Source: Paragonimus skrjabini miyazakii (taxonomy: Eukaryota; Platyhelminthes; Trematoda; Plagiorchiida; Troglotrematidae). From it: 64,000 nucleotides of DNA. Positions 11,901-24,890 of this stretch are shown here, one piece after another (the stretch's first letter is position 1; each line of letters starts with the position of its first letter). The position numbers were made by a program, and so were the translations under genes. Under the pieces are notes generated by a model. The model was given only the letters and a program-made list of their open reading frames with translations. It was not told the DNA's origin and searched no databases. The stretch spans positions 184,990 to 248,989 of the forward strand of contig JTDE01000159.1 of the NCBI GenBank assembly GCA_014338405.1, given 5' to 3'.

Positions 11901-14900
11901 TGACACATCTGAGTAACAAGAAGAGTTTGCAATACCAAACCTTCAGTGTAACTAAAGTTACTTGCTTACAAGTATAAATGACTCGGTTTCCTGTATAGTC
12001 GTGTACACTTTAAGATGACTGACCAATAAGACAATCAATTTTTTTCTACTTGCTATTTGAACGCCGTCAATTCATTTTAACAACTGTTGTCATCAATCTG
12101 CTAACAAGAGAGTTAAAAAAGATGGACGTTCGGTTTTCTACACGATGAGTTCAGTGTATCAAGTGTGTTTCTTAGAAGTCAGACTCAAAATTCGTAATAC
12201 CGTAACGACAATAAAAATCTATCCCTCAGACATGAGGATATTTTTACAAGACTTCGGCTACCGATAGGAAAATGTTCACTGGGTAATTTCTTTCAACAGT
12301 TTCAAGAATTTTTACCTTAACTGTTGTTTTTCTGTTTATTATATCACCAATAAAGTTTGAATCTGCACCAAATTTTTCTCATTCTATGTTGGGTCACTTC
12401 AGAACAAATGTTACTTAACGAAGACGAAGTGTCGACCGCATCTAACACTCCTTGCCTAGGTTGTACGCACTAACATGCACATACGGAACAAGCTTTGTTT
12501 AAAGTAAACATTGATCAGCGTAAAACTGATCCGGAATGTTTATCTCAACTGGTATGTGATGGCTTCTGAAACAGACAATAAAGCACCTATCAGTGACCCA
12601 TTCTTCATCACCATCAACATCCGTAGTAGTAACCTATCTAATAAATTGTGCCGATCAATGAGTTACCGTATGTAACTACAGTTCGTTGATTCTCTAACTG
12701 ACCGGAATGAATGTTGTACAATTGGCAACGGTATGGATATCAATAAGATGACCGATTTCATTGCCAACAATTTACCGTAATTGCATCATTGAAAGCTCGC
12801 CTATTTCATGTGCAACTTACGGATACTGCTGTCGTCGACTAGTGGTTGTACATACTTCAGACCATCTCATCTTGTATACGTTTTTAACCTTTCTATCATT
12901 ATTGGTAAGTTAAATGTGTTACCAGTTGAATTACTGTTTTAACTTCGATGTTTGAAGATATTCATGACAAACTGATTCAAATAGCTCGTGTAACAATTGT
13001 ACATAGGTCAATGTTGTTCCTGCCAACATTTAATTTACAATTATCATTCGAACGAAAGTGTAGAACATGTTTTACCTTGCTCTGACAAAAAAATCCTCAA
13101 GGAAATTTGGAGTAGGAATTGACTTATTTTACAGCTTATCTCAAATAAAATGTGAAATGCACAATGTATGGCCAGAAAAATGTTGTTACATCGGAACACA
13201 CGTTTGACATGATGAGTCAGGGATGAAACTGAAGTTTTACGGGCAATATGTTATTATCAGCTGTTCCAGTTGTCACTAATCCAATCCTTCTGGTGTCCTA
13301 CCTCGACCGTCACAACGTAGTACATCAGCAGGGATTAATCAGGTGGTTGAACACAATCCATCTCATGTTGATAGTTCGGTCAGCGTGAAACAGTAGTTGA
13401 TATTGGTGGCTTATACCTTGGATTCTGAAAGGTCACCAGCGTATCAGTATGCGTTTGAGCTGTACGCTATGTGACACATGACGGTTATGTCCCAAGATCC
13501 AAACTTTTCCTGTCATTCTGCCATGCCAGTATACTCGGCTGGAGATTACTAAAGAATTTGAGGGCTGAAGGACATTGAAATCATAGGTTTTGCAGGAGAT
13601 CTGGAGTCTGGATCCCACTTTAAATTGAATTGATATTACAAAGACTTTACTTCGCTGTACAGCGACTCTTACAAACTGTGGTAACAACCTTCTACCATTA
13701 TATGAAAGGATTTTAAAGGGACTGCCAGTTTGTTCAGTATGGACAATACAGATAACGTGGGGAATAGTGATTGCGGAAACTCGCTGCTTATGAAACATTG
13801 CCTAATCAATAAATGTTCGTTGTGGATTGTTTTCAAAATGATAAGAATGTTTCAGTGCAGTCATTAACAAATAATCCAACAAAGTTAACCAGTACTGGTC
13901 ACTTGCCGATAACGTAACGCTTGTTGATTTCCAAACAACTAAAGTTGCTATTGAACGATGATGGTGTTCGATACTGTCTTTAGAATGAATGGTGTGGTAA
14001 TCTAACGTTACCACCCTAACAATGGTATTGTTTGCCACGATGATTAAAATAATAGCATCTTTTCCTGATAGCTAAGTCACAAATGTGCCCAATCAGTGTA
14101 ATTTTATAATCTAGTTTTGTAGTACTCATTTACTGTATTACAGGGCACTTTGATAAGCCATAGACAACAACAAAAAATGTATCAGTTAAATTTTTCTTCA
14201 CTCGTTTAACGGAAATCATATATCTAGGCGAGCTGAAAAACACTTTTATGATTTGTAAAACAAAATAATTTTAAAAACATCTGCTTAAATGTTTGTTGCC
14301 TAACTATGGTTACAATTTTGCTCCCAGATTAATGCAAACTGAAATTAACTTCTAGAAATCTTTTAACAACAGTTTAATAAAGAACCGAAACATATAGTTC
14401 TGGCTAACCGTTGAATGTGTGAAATACATCAAGTTTTTCATTGACTGCAAACGATAGAAGAAACACCGATACTATTGTGATCCTAAAACCTTTTAAAAAC
14501 CTATTCACGTTGATCACTCTTTGTAACAATTATCACAGGTGATTGTACAAATAATTTACTGATCCGCTGAGTAAACATGTCTCAAAAATAGGTTGCGGTT
14601 TATATTTATCTTGCCTCAACATGAATTATCATGAAATGTATATATCAACAAAGTTGTCGAGACGTTACCAGTTAAATTAAGTTAGTTATCAGTTTTGCAT
14701 ATTTAAACAATTATGCACGGAAAAACTTGAGCCCATTGATGACAAAAGCTTTCGAAAAAGGCGAATAAAGTTTATTCCCATTTATCTTGTCTTATCATTC
14801 AACTATGTGAACACAGAACACTGGTTACTTCTTACCTTTTCTCAGACAGTCTCTTTGAAATAGCTGGGAAAATAGACAAAAAATTCTCGAAATCTTATTA

Positions 14901-17900
14901 AAGTGAGGTGCACCAGGTAGTTTTCTACTGGTGCCTTACATTCAACTTGTTGAGCAGTATTACCGCGGTTGGAATATTGCCAGATTATTACATTCTACTG
15001 TGTGACTGTTTGGTTACAAGCATGCACACAATTTACAAGTAGTAACCATAGATCACTGTGAAGTGATATATTTGGCAAACTGAAAGTTTATCTTTTGCAC
15101 AAAATAAACGTGATGTCCTATGTTTAAATATAGCCGATTTAAAAAGTAATCCAAATGTTAGAAGCAATTACGAGCTACTAGGTAACGAAGAGCCGGTTGA
15201 CTGAAGGTGCCTTAAATTTGACTGAAAAAGTTCGATTACACTTATTGGTATGTCATACTTCTGGTTGTAACTCGTCAACAACTTACCCGCAACCAAACGG
15301 AATAAATAGTAAACGAAAAATGTTGTGTTGATTGGTCAAACCTAGGTTACAACGCGCCATCATTTCTGTCAGCAACTGTGCGCTCGAAACCACTTCTGCC
15401 ATATTCTCTGGACACCAATCTGAGGTGAATTTGTTTGACGGTTAGGTTGCCGACCTGTCTTCCACACTTCAAATCTCTTGCATCAGTCATATTAGTTTTT
15501 TACTGTCCGATAATTTTCTTACGGTTACCTGGTTGCCCCCTCCATTTTTGGATTCATTTTTTCATGCCATTCACTGTGCTCTCATTTTCCAAGGAGTAGT
15601 CCAATTCCAAGGATAGATCTCTAAATGTGTCGATCATTGCAATATACTTGAAGTTTACATCAAGGATTTTATCTCAGACATTAAATTAAGGTAACAGGTA
15701 GGCTAGCAAAACTGTACAATATTCCGATACTTTTCTTGTGCATCAAACGCGTAAAATACAGAATTTTAGCAAGCAAATTGACTTGTAGGTTCATCATAAG
15801 AACACAAGCAATTTCTTTTACGGTGTCAAGTTAAAGCTGTTGATAATGATTTAATTGGGTAGCGGCAATGCAGCAGTTATGTTTGAAGAAAGGAAACTCA
15901 GCCTTGAATTGATTCATTTTGCATCGTTCAAGGGATATGGTATGTTAGTTGAAGGTAGAACGGGAGATTTGGGCCCAAACCTTCAGGTTGTTAAGCTTCA
16001 GGATGTTTCCGTCAGGTGCGTTAATGTTTTACATGAAAGTTCAACTTATGGTCCAACAAGAAGAATTTTAGATTGTATGCATTTTACTTGATTGTATGCC
16101 ACAAGTGTTCTGCTTTCAGCGTTATGACATTAGTTGAGGGTTGGCATTATCATTGAAAACTGGTTAGACAGATGTTACTGGATTATGAATCAGGCAATCG
16201 GAAGGTATTGCTAAGAAATCCATTGAGATTAAGCAAACTGTCCAGCTGTTATCAAAGCATGGATTCAGTGCCAGTGAATGTGTTTTGTGTCAAAGAGGAT
16301 AGCCCAAGGCTTCAATACCAGACCTCATCAGTTAGTATGAGTTACACTTTCGTCTTATATAGCCACCTCGTGTAAAATTGGATCTACTTTATTGAAGGAG
16401 TGTTAAGCTACCTGCTGCTAATGACTGGTTGTGTCTATTACAGTAAGTATCGTTACAGTTACAAGTGACCCGTCACGTGCCATCTACGAAGCTGTCCGTT
16501 TTTTACGTTAACTGCTGGGGTATAACTTGTTAAACAGAGGCACCAGAAAGTGTTGTACGCTCTTCCAATTTTCCCCTATGAGGCAAAATACGTTGTTTTA
16601 TACATTGATGTGTAACTGATGCTTCACATTATTATGCGTTGAGAAATACGCACATAAAATTGTATTTCACCTCCAGTTGAAGCTTATGAGTGACTTCTGT
16701 TGAAGAAGAGCACCGAGTTGTAAAAAGTGTCAGACTGGGTAACAGTTAATTTGCCTTATTGCACACAGACCAAAGTTCAACCTTGGTGACGATGTTTGCC
16801 ACTTGTACACAAACGACACAACTTGAATGCATTAATCCTTGCTTGAAAAAACAGTTAAGGAAAGCCAGCGAAAGTTTCAGGAGTTAATGTGGTTTGAGTG
16901 ATGTTCAGATCAAAGCAAACGCTTTTTATAACAGTCACAGAAGTTAGGTACATATGGATGAAAACCTACATTTTTCTCATGTTAAAAATATATATGGTGG
17001 TTATGGTGTAGATTTGAATTTCAGTCCCATCTCGTGACATAACTATGTTGACCACTGTGCTCTTTACCTCATATTAGAAAGAATGGATTATCATAATCAT
17101 ACGTCCAGCCGGAATCGCTTGTAAATAGTGCCCAGTTGGTTCGAAAATTCTAAAACAGGACATAGTCACCGTTCTTTTAACTCCGATAGATGACCTCAAT
17201 AACTGAACATTTCACCTCGGAAATACAGAAGTTTCCCGGGGGAAATTTTGGTTTCAACAAAGTAAACAAGAGACCATGATCGTAATCTAAATCCCAGTCG
17301 CTGCAAGTATATAAATTAGTGATATGATTTGACAAGAGCAAAATCTTTGAGAATTCATCACAGAATAAGTGCTAGAAGAATTGACATGCACGCATAAGTT
17401 TATGCGCCAGTTTCGGTGAGCGATTTTGCTGAGGAAATAAATAAGCTCACTACTGTAAGTGCACATCCATTTTAGATAAACCGTTCGATGCGGAACTTAG
17501 AATATTAGTCAGTTATTTCAGTGGCTATTCAACAATGCCGTGGCAGGGTCTTGTTCACAATTTTTGCAAGTTTCCTTAGTCAGAAAAAATGCATCCTTCG
17601 CAAAGCCGGACACAGAGTGACCAATAATAAGCCCTGCAAAACTTTCATACAATCCGACTTTGTTTTATTCGTGCAGTTTTTCTTCTATACAACCACAATC
17701 CATCTTTTAAAAGCGAACAGTAATGAATAGTAGCTATGTAATCCATCGAAAACACTAATGAATTGTAAAATATATATGGCGTCGCCCACAGTATCAACTC
17801 AGTTGAAAGTCCACAAGTTTCCCTGATGCCTACTAATTGCGCTGTTTTGATGGGAATAATTTGAAAAGCTTGGACGCAATTTTTGAGAAACGACCAGCTG

Positions 17901-18128
17901 TGTCAATAACTACATGTTAAATAGGGTCCGAGGTTATTCGTCAACAACTTTGCAAATGAATTAAAAATAGTTATTTATTACAAAACAGCTTCCATATATT
18001 CACGAGCAAACCAGTGATACATATTCAGTATACATTTTTCCGTACAAAATGTTTGCAACTCATTACGTACCATGTCAAACCACCGTTACCCGATCTCCAT
18101 TATTTTCAACTGTCTAAACAATGTTTCA
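8923..18128. other. AT-rich non-coding DNA, nothing recognised
   Basis: Nine kilobases without a supportable feature. The longest frame (13433-13798, minus, 121 codons) has no recognisable domain, no homologous copy in the window and no clear exon borders, so it is not annotated as a gene. Confidence 0.5.
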
Positions 18129-18151
18129 TAATGGTTTTATTAAAACCATTA
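18129..18151. repeat. Perfect 10-bp hairpin
   Basis: TAATGGTTTT (18129-18138) and AAAACCATTA (18142-18151) are exact reverse complements around a 3-nt loop. It lies in featureless AT-rich DNA, and a chance origin is possible. Confidence 0.55.
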
Positions 18152-21100
18152 AGTATCTGATCAATTTGCCTTAGAAAACAGAATGAATAACCTTGTGATT
18201 CAGAACAGAACCATCTTCTATTTCTTTCAAGATGTTATATAATCACTAGTTTACAAGTGATTTTCAGTACCCCACAAATACGTTACCATGATCATATGAT
18301 TGAAACTTCAAGATATCAGAGTTATTTCGGTGAATAGTTACTTGATATTTGTACAACTAAACAAGATAAATCCAGACCGGCTACTCATCCGGCCTGATAA
18401 AAGTTTGAGTTTTCATTCTTTCTATGAATTGATGATAAAATTACGTCCGTGTGGCATTCACAATTTTACTTGATAAGCTGTACGATGGTTTCCTGGATAA
18501 CAATGTCACTATGTTTATCTTAAAAATTACTCACTCTGTCTAACTTGTAATATTATGATAGCAGTTTAATAGATGAAACCAACAAAGCAATAGTTTTGAA
18601 TGTATTAATATTTCATATATATTTGGCGCAAAAGGTTAGATTTCCATGCAATTCTGAGACAACTATACTTATTTTTAATGATGGAGTTTCGTGGTGAAAG
18701 GCACCACCGTAACATATGTCCAACATCCTTGTCTGTATGGCGTTACCTTGAGTTTATGGACTCAGTGTACTTGCTGATAAATAGTGTGTGACGCAGATAG
18801 TCGGAAAGATTGAATTTTCTTCTTTGATAGCCTCAAAGTTAGCGCGGTCACAAAGCAGTGTAAACAGAAGACGAAGTCAGGTATGATGCTAACATCCAGA
18901 GGTGAAAAATATCTGACATACGCCGGCTCGTTGTTTGACAGCGATATTCGTATTCAGCCAAGCAAAGGACATGTTAGATTCCAGAGAGAAAGTGAAATTT
19001 CATCTAGTTATTCCATTTTCAACATTAAAAACGTAAACCACTTAATAAGTTAGCACAGTTCAACTCAAAAATGAGACTCGAAAGATCTTGGAATTACTTA
19101 TTTACATACAACTTAACAGAAGGCTTTACATTCCTATGCCCTCCGTCGTTCAATAAGCCTAGAGGAAATACTTCTAGTATTTGTAAAATTGTGGGCAAAA
19201 TATAAAGACGCCGTATAATTGCGCCATTGAGTGAGAGCACACAGGTGTAGGTCTCAGAACAATGTTGGATGCGCTCTGACGATGACCTGCGGTTTCATCA
19301 GAAAACGTACCGCATGCTTTCAACTTAGATTCAGACGTATTACTATTAAGATAAACTTGAATACTATCAACCCAACCAGCCATCCATTTTAAGAATTTGT
19401 CTAGGCGATTGACTTATCTTGACTTAATTTCAAATTGCCACGGCACACGGCTGGAAGTTGCACAGCCAATGAGAAGTCATGGATGTGATAGCTCCTCTTG
19501 AGAGTTTCTGGCGATCCATGGCAAATTATTCCAAAATCCAATATTATGATAACGGCACAGCAATAAGAACTCACGGTTGGCTAAATGACTATACAAGTGA
19601 TGAACGTTTGTAGTTCGACGATTACACTGAATACGTTGTTTTGATGCATCTTTTTGTGAGCCATATAAATCAACATCGTAAGTAAGATCGTAACTCACAC
19701 TCACGAAGATAATAAGTGCACCTTCTAAAATTGGACGCAATGGTCGACTAAGGTTTTGAAGCAAAATTTGCTTATCTTCTATTCAAACCTAATAAGTTGA
19801 AAAGGATTTCAGTCATACAAAATTAAAAACTTTCACAACTGATCCCAACTGCGCAATCCAATTAGAACCAACAACGTCCTTTCCGAAAAGAACCCCAATT
19901 TTGAAGTTTTGCTTTTATTTAAGCCCGTCAGTAGTACCTATTCATGCGATTGCCTGAACTCAAAATTCAAACACGTTTTTACGAGACAATCTTGAAGAAC
20001 ATTGAAATATTTTTCGTACAGTTAGCATGCAGGATTTACAATATGCATGCAATCACAGCAAATTTACGAACAAGCGCATGTGGCTCAACATATGCATATT
20101 CTGCATTTAATTGGTGACCGAAAACATTTAACTTTCAATTTGATAGTAAACCTTTGATTTAAAAATATTTCAATATAGCCTGGGTTCACATATCACAATC
20201 GTTTGTACGCTGTCTACGATGACAGTTCATAGGGAAAACAGTACTTTTTAACGCACTGCAACAAATCGATAATGATCGAGCACCGCAATGAATGCGTTGA
20301 CTACACTTTAGATCCAAAATCGCATAATAGAAGATTGCTTTATTCGCATCGCGCAACTATAGTGTAGCAGTAAATGTTCAGTTTTTATCCTACAAAAAAT
20401 ATTATGGTTAAGACTAGAGGCACTACAAATGCTGCAAACTATGACATTTGACCACAGAGGTAGGTTAGTCACTTGGTTTTGGCTGCAAGCTGACTGAACA
20501 AATTTCACCGCCTCACCCAGATCACTTACAAAACCCAGAAGAATATGTATCTAGATTTAATATTTGCTTAAACAAACAACAAATCCAATCTGCTGTTCTG
20601 GTGACTAATTCGGGTGTGTTCACTGCATTTAAACAAATCTATGGCAGTAACCAATAATTTTTAGCGCACAACATAATAAAACCTTTTGGACGTTCAGTAA
20701 GTTAATGACAGAAAATATTGATATAAAAAGTTTGAAAATTCTTCTATGTACTAAATTTGAACAATTATAGTTCATTTGTGTATAACGTCAACTGCAAAGG
20801 TGCATAAAACGTTTGAGTCAGGTAGGTTCTGTGATTCACATGCCAGCATAACGGAAGCGACTTTTGCACAGAAGGCTTTTCTTCAACATGTGTTTGTGCC
20901 CTGATGACGTTCTCGATTAATCACTCACGGTTGTTTGTTTGACACGTAGAGAATAGTTCGGTTTTAGACGGTAATGCTGCTCGTTAGTTTAGGATAATCA
21001 CAGTGCCTTGTCTAGCCATTTCCCTTAGTTCTGACTCGCAGTATATGGGGTATGGAACTTCGTGACCTCACATTGACCACTTTTTGAAAATTAGGTTTTA

Positions 21101-22389
21101 TTCAAGCTACAAATACTCTTGACATGTCATTTTTATCAGCTTGTTGGGGGCACTTTTTCCCAGCGACAGAAACTTTCATTGTGCCAGTTTTAACCGCGTA
21201 TGTGGTTTTGGTTTTAGGTGGTCATTACAGAACATCTTTACAGCTTGGCACTGTAAGTATGAAACTAATAAGTTGCACATGATACCATCATACCTTCACA
21301 TATTATGTAAACTGGTCATAGTTCATCACTTGCGATATTTCTGCCTTACTTTGTGAAAACCCTTGCAATATAAAGTGGGTTAAAAATAATAAATTCTGTT
21401 TTCGTAAGACAGAATAACTGGTTACAGGGCTACACCCGTTGTATACACTTCAAGTCTTCATGCAATTCTGATCATCGCACATTCAAAACAGTTTGTTTGA
21501 TAAGTGCTTCTTAATGTCTACTCTTGAATCGAATCTTCACTGCAGTTAATCACCTTAAATGTGAAGTTAGGTAGGTGCAGGTAAGAAACTGGATGAGCTT
21601 TAAACCAGGTACATCTTGGCTGTGTTCGAACTTATTGTGCATTGATCTACTGGTTCTTCCGCCAGCGCCTCTATGTAATGCCGAATGCCAGTGGACCCAA
21701 CTGAATCAGCAACAATCAACGTTCAGTGTGCCGTTATGAATTCTTTTCTAGGTATTGCATACACAGTAGCGGACCCTGATCGCAGTCTGTTATCAATCCT
21801 CTCTAATTGCATGCCAATTCATCGGTACTCTGAACACTTCATACAGCACTTCTCTTCAGTGCCTACTTCGAATCGGGGTTTAGTTATGTCGGGTTAGTTA
21901 AAAAGGTGATTGTCACGAATGGAAACTGTATTTGCTAAGTGTGCGACAAACCACGATAATGGAATTAGGAAGCTTAAATATATGGTCTGGCATACCTATT
22001 AAACTAAATCAATAGCAACAATGTAATCCCATCAGCTAACAGTTATTGTGGACATTTTCTCCGGATGGCTTCTTATCCCGGGGTAGTTTCCACAGTGAAC
22101 CGTTCTAAAGTGTTCTATTTTACATTCGCTAACGAATCGTCACACTTTTGTCAAACGAAATCTCTAACATTAACCATACCATTAGTATTCATGTGGGGAC
22201 GGCGAACAATCCATGTGGAACTTTGTTTGCTAGGTAATATACATGATGTAATTTTTATTGTCATGACCCTGTTGGATATCGCGGCTAAAAGCCACTGAAG
22301 AAGTGTTATGAGCATGTATTGCACTGGTACAAATGTCTTCGCAAACCTAATTAACATATTTGGGCAGTCGAATAAATTAATCATAACGG
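18152..22389. other. AT-rich non-coding DNA, nothing recognised
   Basis: No gene, RNA or repeat could be supported. Open frames of 60-95 codons are scattered over both strands without domain signatures. Confidence 0.5.
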
Positions 22390-22785
22390 GTGCTATGTAT
22401 GTTCAATACAAATTTTATTCGGAATAGATGACGCCTCAATGTGCGAAGGATCTTGCTGTAACCGGAAGTAAGATAAACGCTAACAATTACATCTGAACGT
22501 ATCCGTGAGCGCCATCCAGCCTGGATCAGCAGCGGAGATATCAAGACAATTACGAGCGCGATTGTTTCACACCTCGTTGATAAACATCATACTGTCAACC
22601 TGGACTCCTGTTTTTGCCTGATTTACAGAGTCAACGCCAGTCACTCAAAAGCTATTAGATGCCGAATTTTAGCCACAGCCGAAGCGATTGAAATTCGATT
22701 AAGAAATCCACCCTTGTGCGCACAAAAGCACTTTGTTCAGGCGTCGAATTTGCCATGGCCAACCACACACACCGTGACAGATTAA
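22390..22785 (+). pseudogene. Penelope-like element, C-terminal (post GIY-YIG) fragment
   Basis: An open stretch of 102 codons (22477 to the TAA at 22783-22785) has no in-frame stop. It carries the block that follows the GIY-YIG nuclease in Penelope-like polyproteins: SERIRERHPAWI, then TSAIVSHLVDKHHTVNLD, then RILATAEAIEIRLRNPP, and finally a QASNLPWP tail. Related blocks occur at 36229-36450 (plus) and 51.6-51.8 kb (minus) in this window. The GIY-YIG part upstream (about 22390-22476) is decayed and only weakly readable, and no reverse transcriptase precedes it, so this is a 5'-truncated copy. It belongs to a different lineage from the palindromic copies. There is no initiator ATG and it should not be taken as a functional gene. 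Confidence 0.75.
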
Positions 22786-24744
22786 AACGTCATGGTCCCA
22801 GTGGCGTCATAATGGTGACGTAATCGTACCAAAACGTTGTTTCCGTGTCTGCCGATGACGTGTCTGACCTCACTCAAACTAGCTACTTTTTTTGTCCGTT
22901 TCGCCTTGACAACTCTGTTTCATATAAATTGTTATGTAATTAGCCCGATGATGAGCTTGTTCGCTACACCATTTTTTTCTGATGTATTTATCAGCAATCT
23001 ACGATGACAGAATATAATTCACATAAGCAACCTTATAGTAAACAAGGTTGGAGCTGCCCAATATTGTGCATATATCATAGTCTGGAATGCACCACATTGA
23101 ACAGAATTTCCACGACCGGTACTATCCTTGTTTAGGGTTATCAGACTGAAATATAAACTTGACTCGAACGGTCTATCACTGCCTTGTTAACAGGTGGTTT
23201 TAATCATACATCATGTAACCAGAAAAGTTCAAAGCAAACCAAGTAGTATTTACACAAACTGACAGAGTAACCAACTTAAGCATTCTCGCAACAGACGACG
23301 TTCATCAACTGAATGGTCTAGTGACTAAATACTTCACAATGTTTATAATCATGAGAGTGACAATGCTTTCTATTTGGTCATCAAATTAACATTCACAGCA
23401 TCACAGCAACAGCTACCCAGATTAAAGTGACAGCGTGTGTGCAGTATATCTGAATTTCAGTGACGGTAGACTGTGCGGGGCAGTACTTCCAGCCAGTGCT
23501 GGTTTAGACAGACCTACTTTGTGCTATCAAGTCAGTGTAAAAAGCCTGCAATCTTTTGAACCAAAAATTCTACAGCACCTGTAAGGCAATTACTAGGCAT
23601 CGAACAATAAGCAAAACTGAAGGATAGTCTCAACTTTGACTACCGAAGCACTGTTTACTTCATCGAAACCCGACCCACAATACTTTGTAGACTTCAAACA
23701 GTTGTGAATTGAATGCATTTATGAGGACCCATAAAAGTGCATCTAAACAGATAGTGTTACCTCAGTCCGACAGCGCGACGTTTTCTGGACCTTAACTATC
23801 TTCACCTTTGTTTGTACACTTGGGTTTTTCAGCCAATCTGACAAATCTGGACATTGAATAATGTTTAAACAATTTTTCCTATCTAATTGTGTAGATGCTT
23901 CCGCAGCTGGTAGAAGCAGTCAGGATGAAACAATAAGTATTTTACAAATGACATTGAAAGAACCCTGTAAGTTATGAGGGTAGCATGAAATCCGCTGTGC
24001 ACTATACATTTTTCGGTTAAACCTTTTTACCACTTTCATAGAAACAGCTTTTGAGTGAAGCCGCTTTCTCAGTCAGTTAGCAAGAAACTTTGAAATGAAT
24101 TGATAAAACGGAATATATGTTACGTTACATTATTTTTAGACAATTTGTTCGAAACATTTATAGGCATTATATAGGTTGTGGCTGTTTTTATGCCACACAT
24201 TTACAATATTAATAGAGCCTGTTAAAATTATCCCACCGTTGGACGTTAATGTTTCTTGAACGACGTGATCTATTTCACCATCTGAATGGCTCCAACAGCA
24301 CATTAAAACAGAATACGCTTTACAGGAAGATCGCGATATAAAAACAAATTAGACCATATTGTAAACTGGTCGGACGTACCTTATCTTGTACAGCAGAAAT
24401 CTGTGGAAATGCTTGTGATATCTAAATCAGGTAGCCTTCTTTTATATATCCTGTCACTACTACTGGGCGTGATCAACTTGTCAATAAATGCATTAGAACC
24501 CATTCTTTTAATTCACATCTGTCATATTCCATAGTGAAACCAGACTAGAAAATACCTCAAAGTTTCAATGTTTTCACACCCGTTATTTTGAAAGTTTTTC
24601 GTAGAATGTTCATGTTATTTGCATACTGACGAAAGTTTACTTGTCTTCAGTCGAATTATTTTGCCTAGATCTAGTTCCCTTTATGTATCAACCTACACTT
24701 GAAACACTGGATTCCCTTTCATAATTTCATCAGCGCATAAAAAA
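22786..24744. other. PLE 3' flank then AT-rich non-coding DNA
   Basis: The first 150 bases after the PLE stop are slightly GC-richer and probably its 3' UTR. The remainder shows no supported gene or RNA. Confidence 0.45.
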
Positions 24745-24890
24745 GATATATGTTGCGATATGTTAACATATCGTTTACTCTCATTTGTGTATCATATATA
24801 ACCTGCATGTTTTACGTTTGTGACTGACGAAAGTGAACGAAATGTTAACATATCGCAATATATATCTTCTTTCTGCACTGATGAACTTTT
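24745..24890. repeat. Head-to-head pair of PLE terminal repeats
   Basis: 24745-24769 and 24842-24866 are reverse complements over 25 bases with one mismatch (ATGTTAACATATCGCAA core). The right half, CATGTTTTACGTTTGTGACTG followed by the ATATATATC tail, matches the 3' terminal region of the palindromic PLE at 36625-36700 and the 28240-28322 terminus. No coding part lies between, so two PLE termini meet here in opposite orientation. The left half is more decayed in the core than the right half. Confidence 0.65.
24818..24858 (+). ncRNA. Hammerhead-ribozyme-like motif, type I, in PLE terminus
   Basis: Helix I: TTGTGA (24818-24823) pairs with TCGCAA (24853-24858), six pairs including one G-U. Core: CTGACGA (24824-24830) fits C-U-G-A-N-G-A, and GAAA is at 24839-24842. 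Helix III: TG/CA around a TTAA loop within the palindrome TGTTAACA (24843-24850). The predicted cleavage triplet is ATA (24850-24852), which fits the N-U-H rule. Helix II (AAGTGAAC) pairs poorly and may be decayed. PLEs are known to carry minimal type I hammerheads with very short helix III, which this resembles. Activity is not shown by sequence alone. Confidence 0.6.

Noticed and set aside
13433..14038. Minus-strand frames of 121 and 78 codons
   Set aside because: No domain, no homologous copy here, no clear exon borders; length alone is not sufficient in a 64-kb window.
22850..22900. CCGATGA ... CAAAC in the 3' flank of the 22.5-kb PLE, possible hammerhead
   Set aside because: Both core elements carry changes and helices I and III do not form convincingly.
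24603..24650. CTGACGAAAGT followed by TTAC, similar to the 24.82-kb ribozyme start
   Set aside because: Similarity stops after about 15 bases; no GAAA, helix III or return strand follows.
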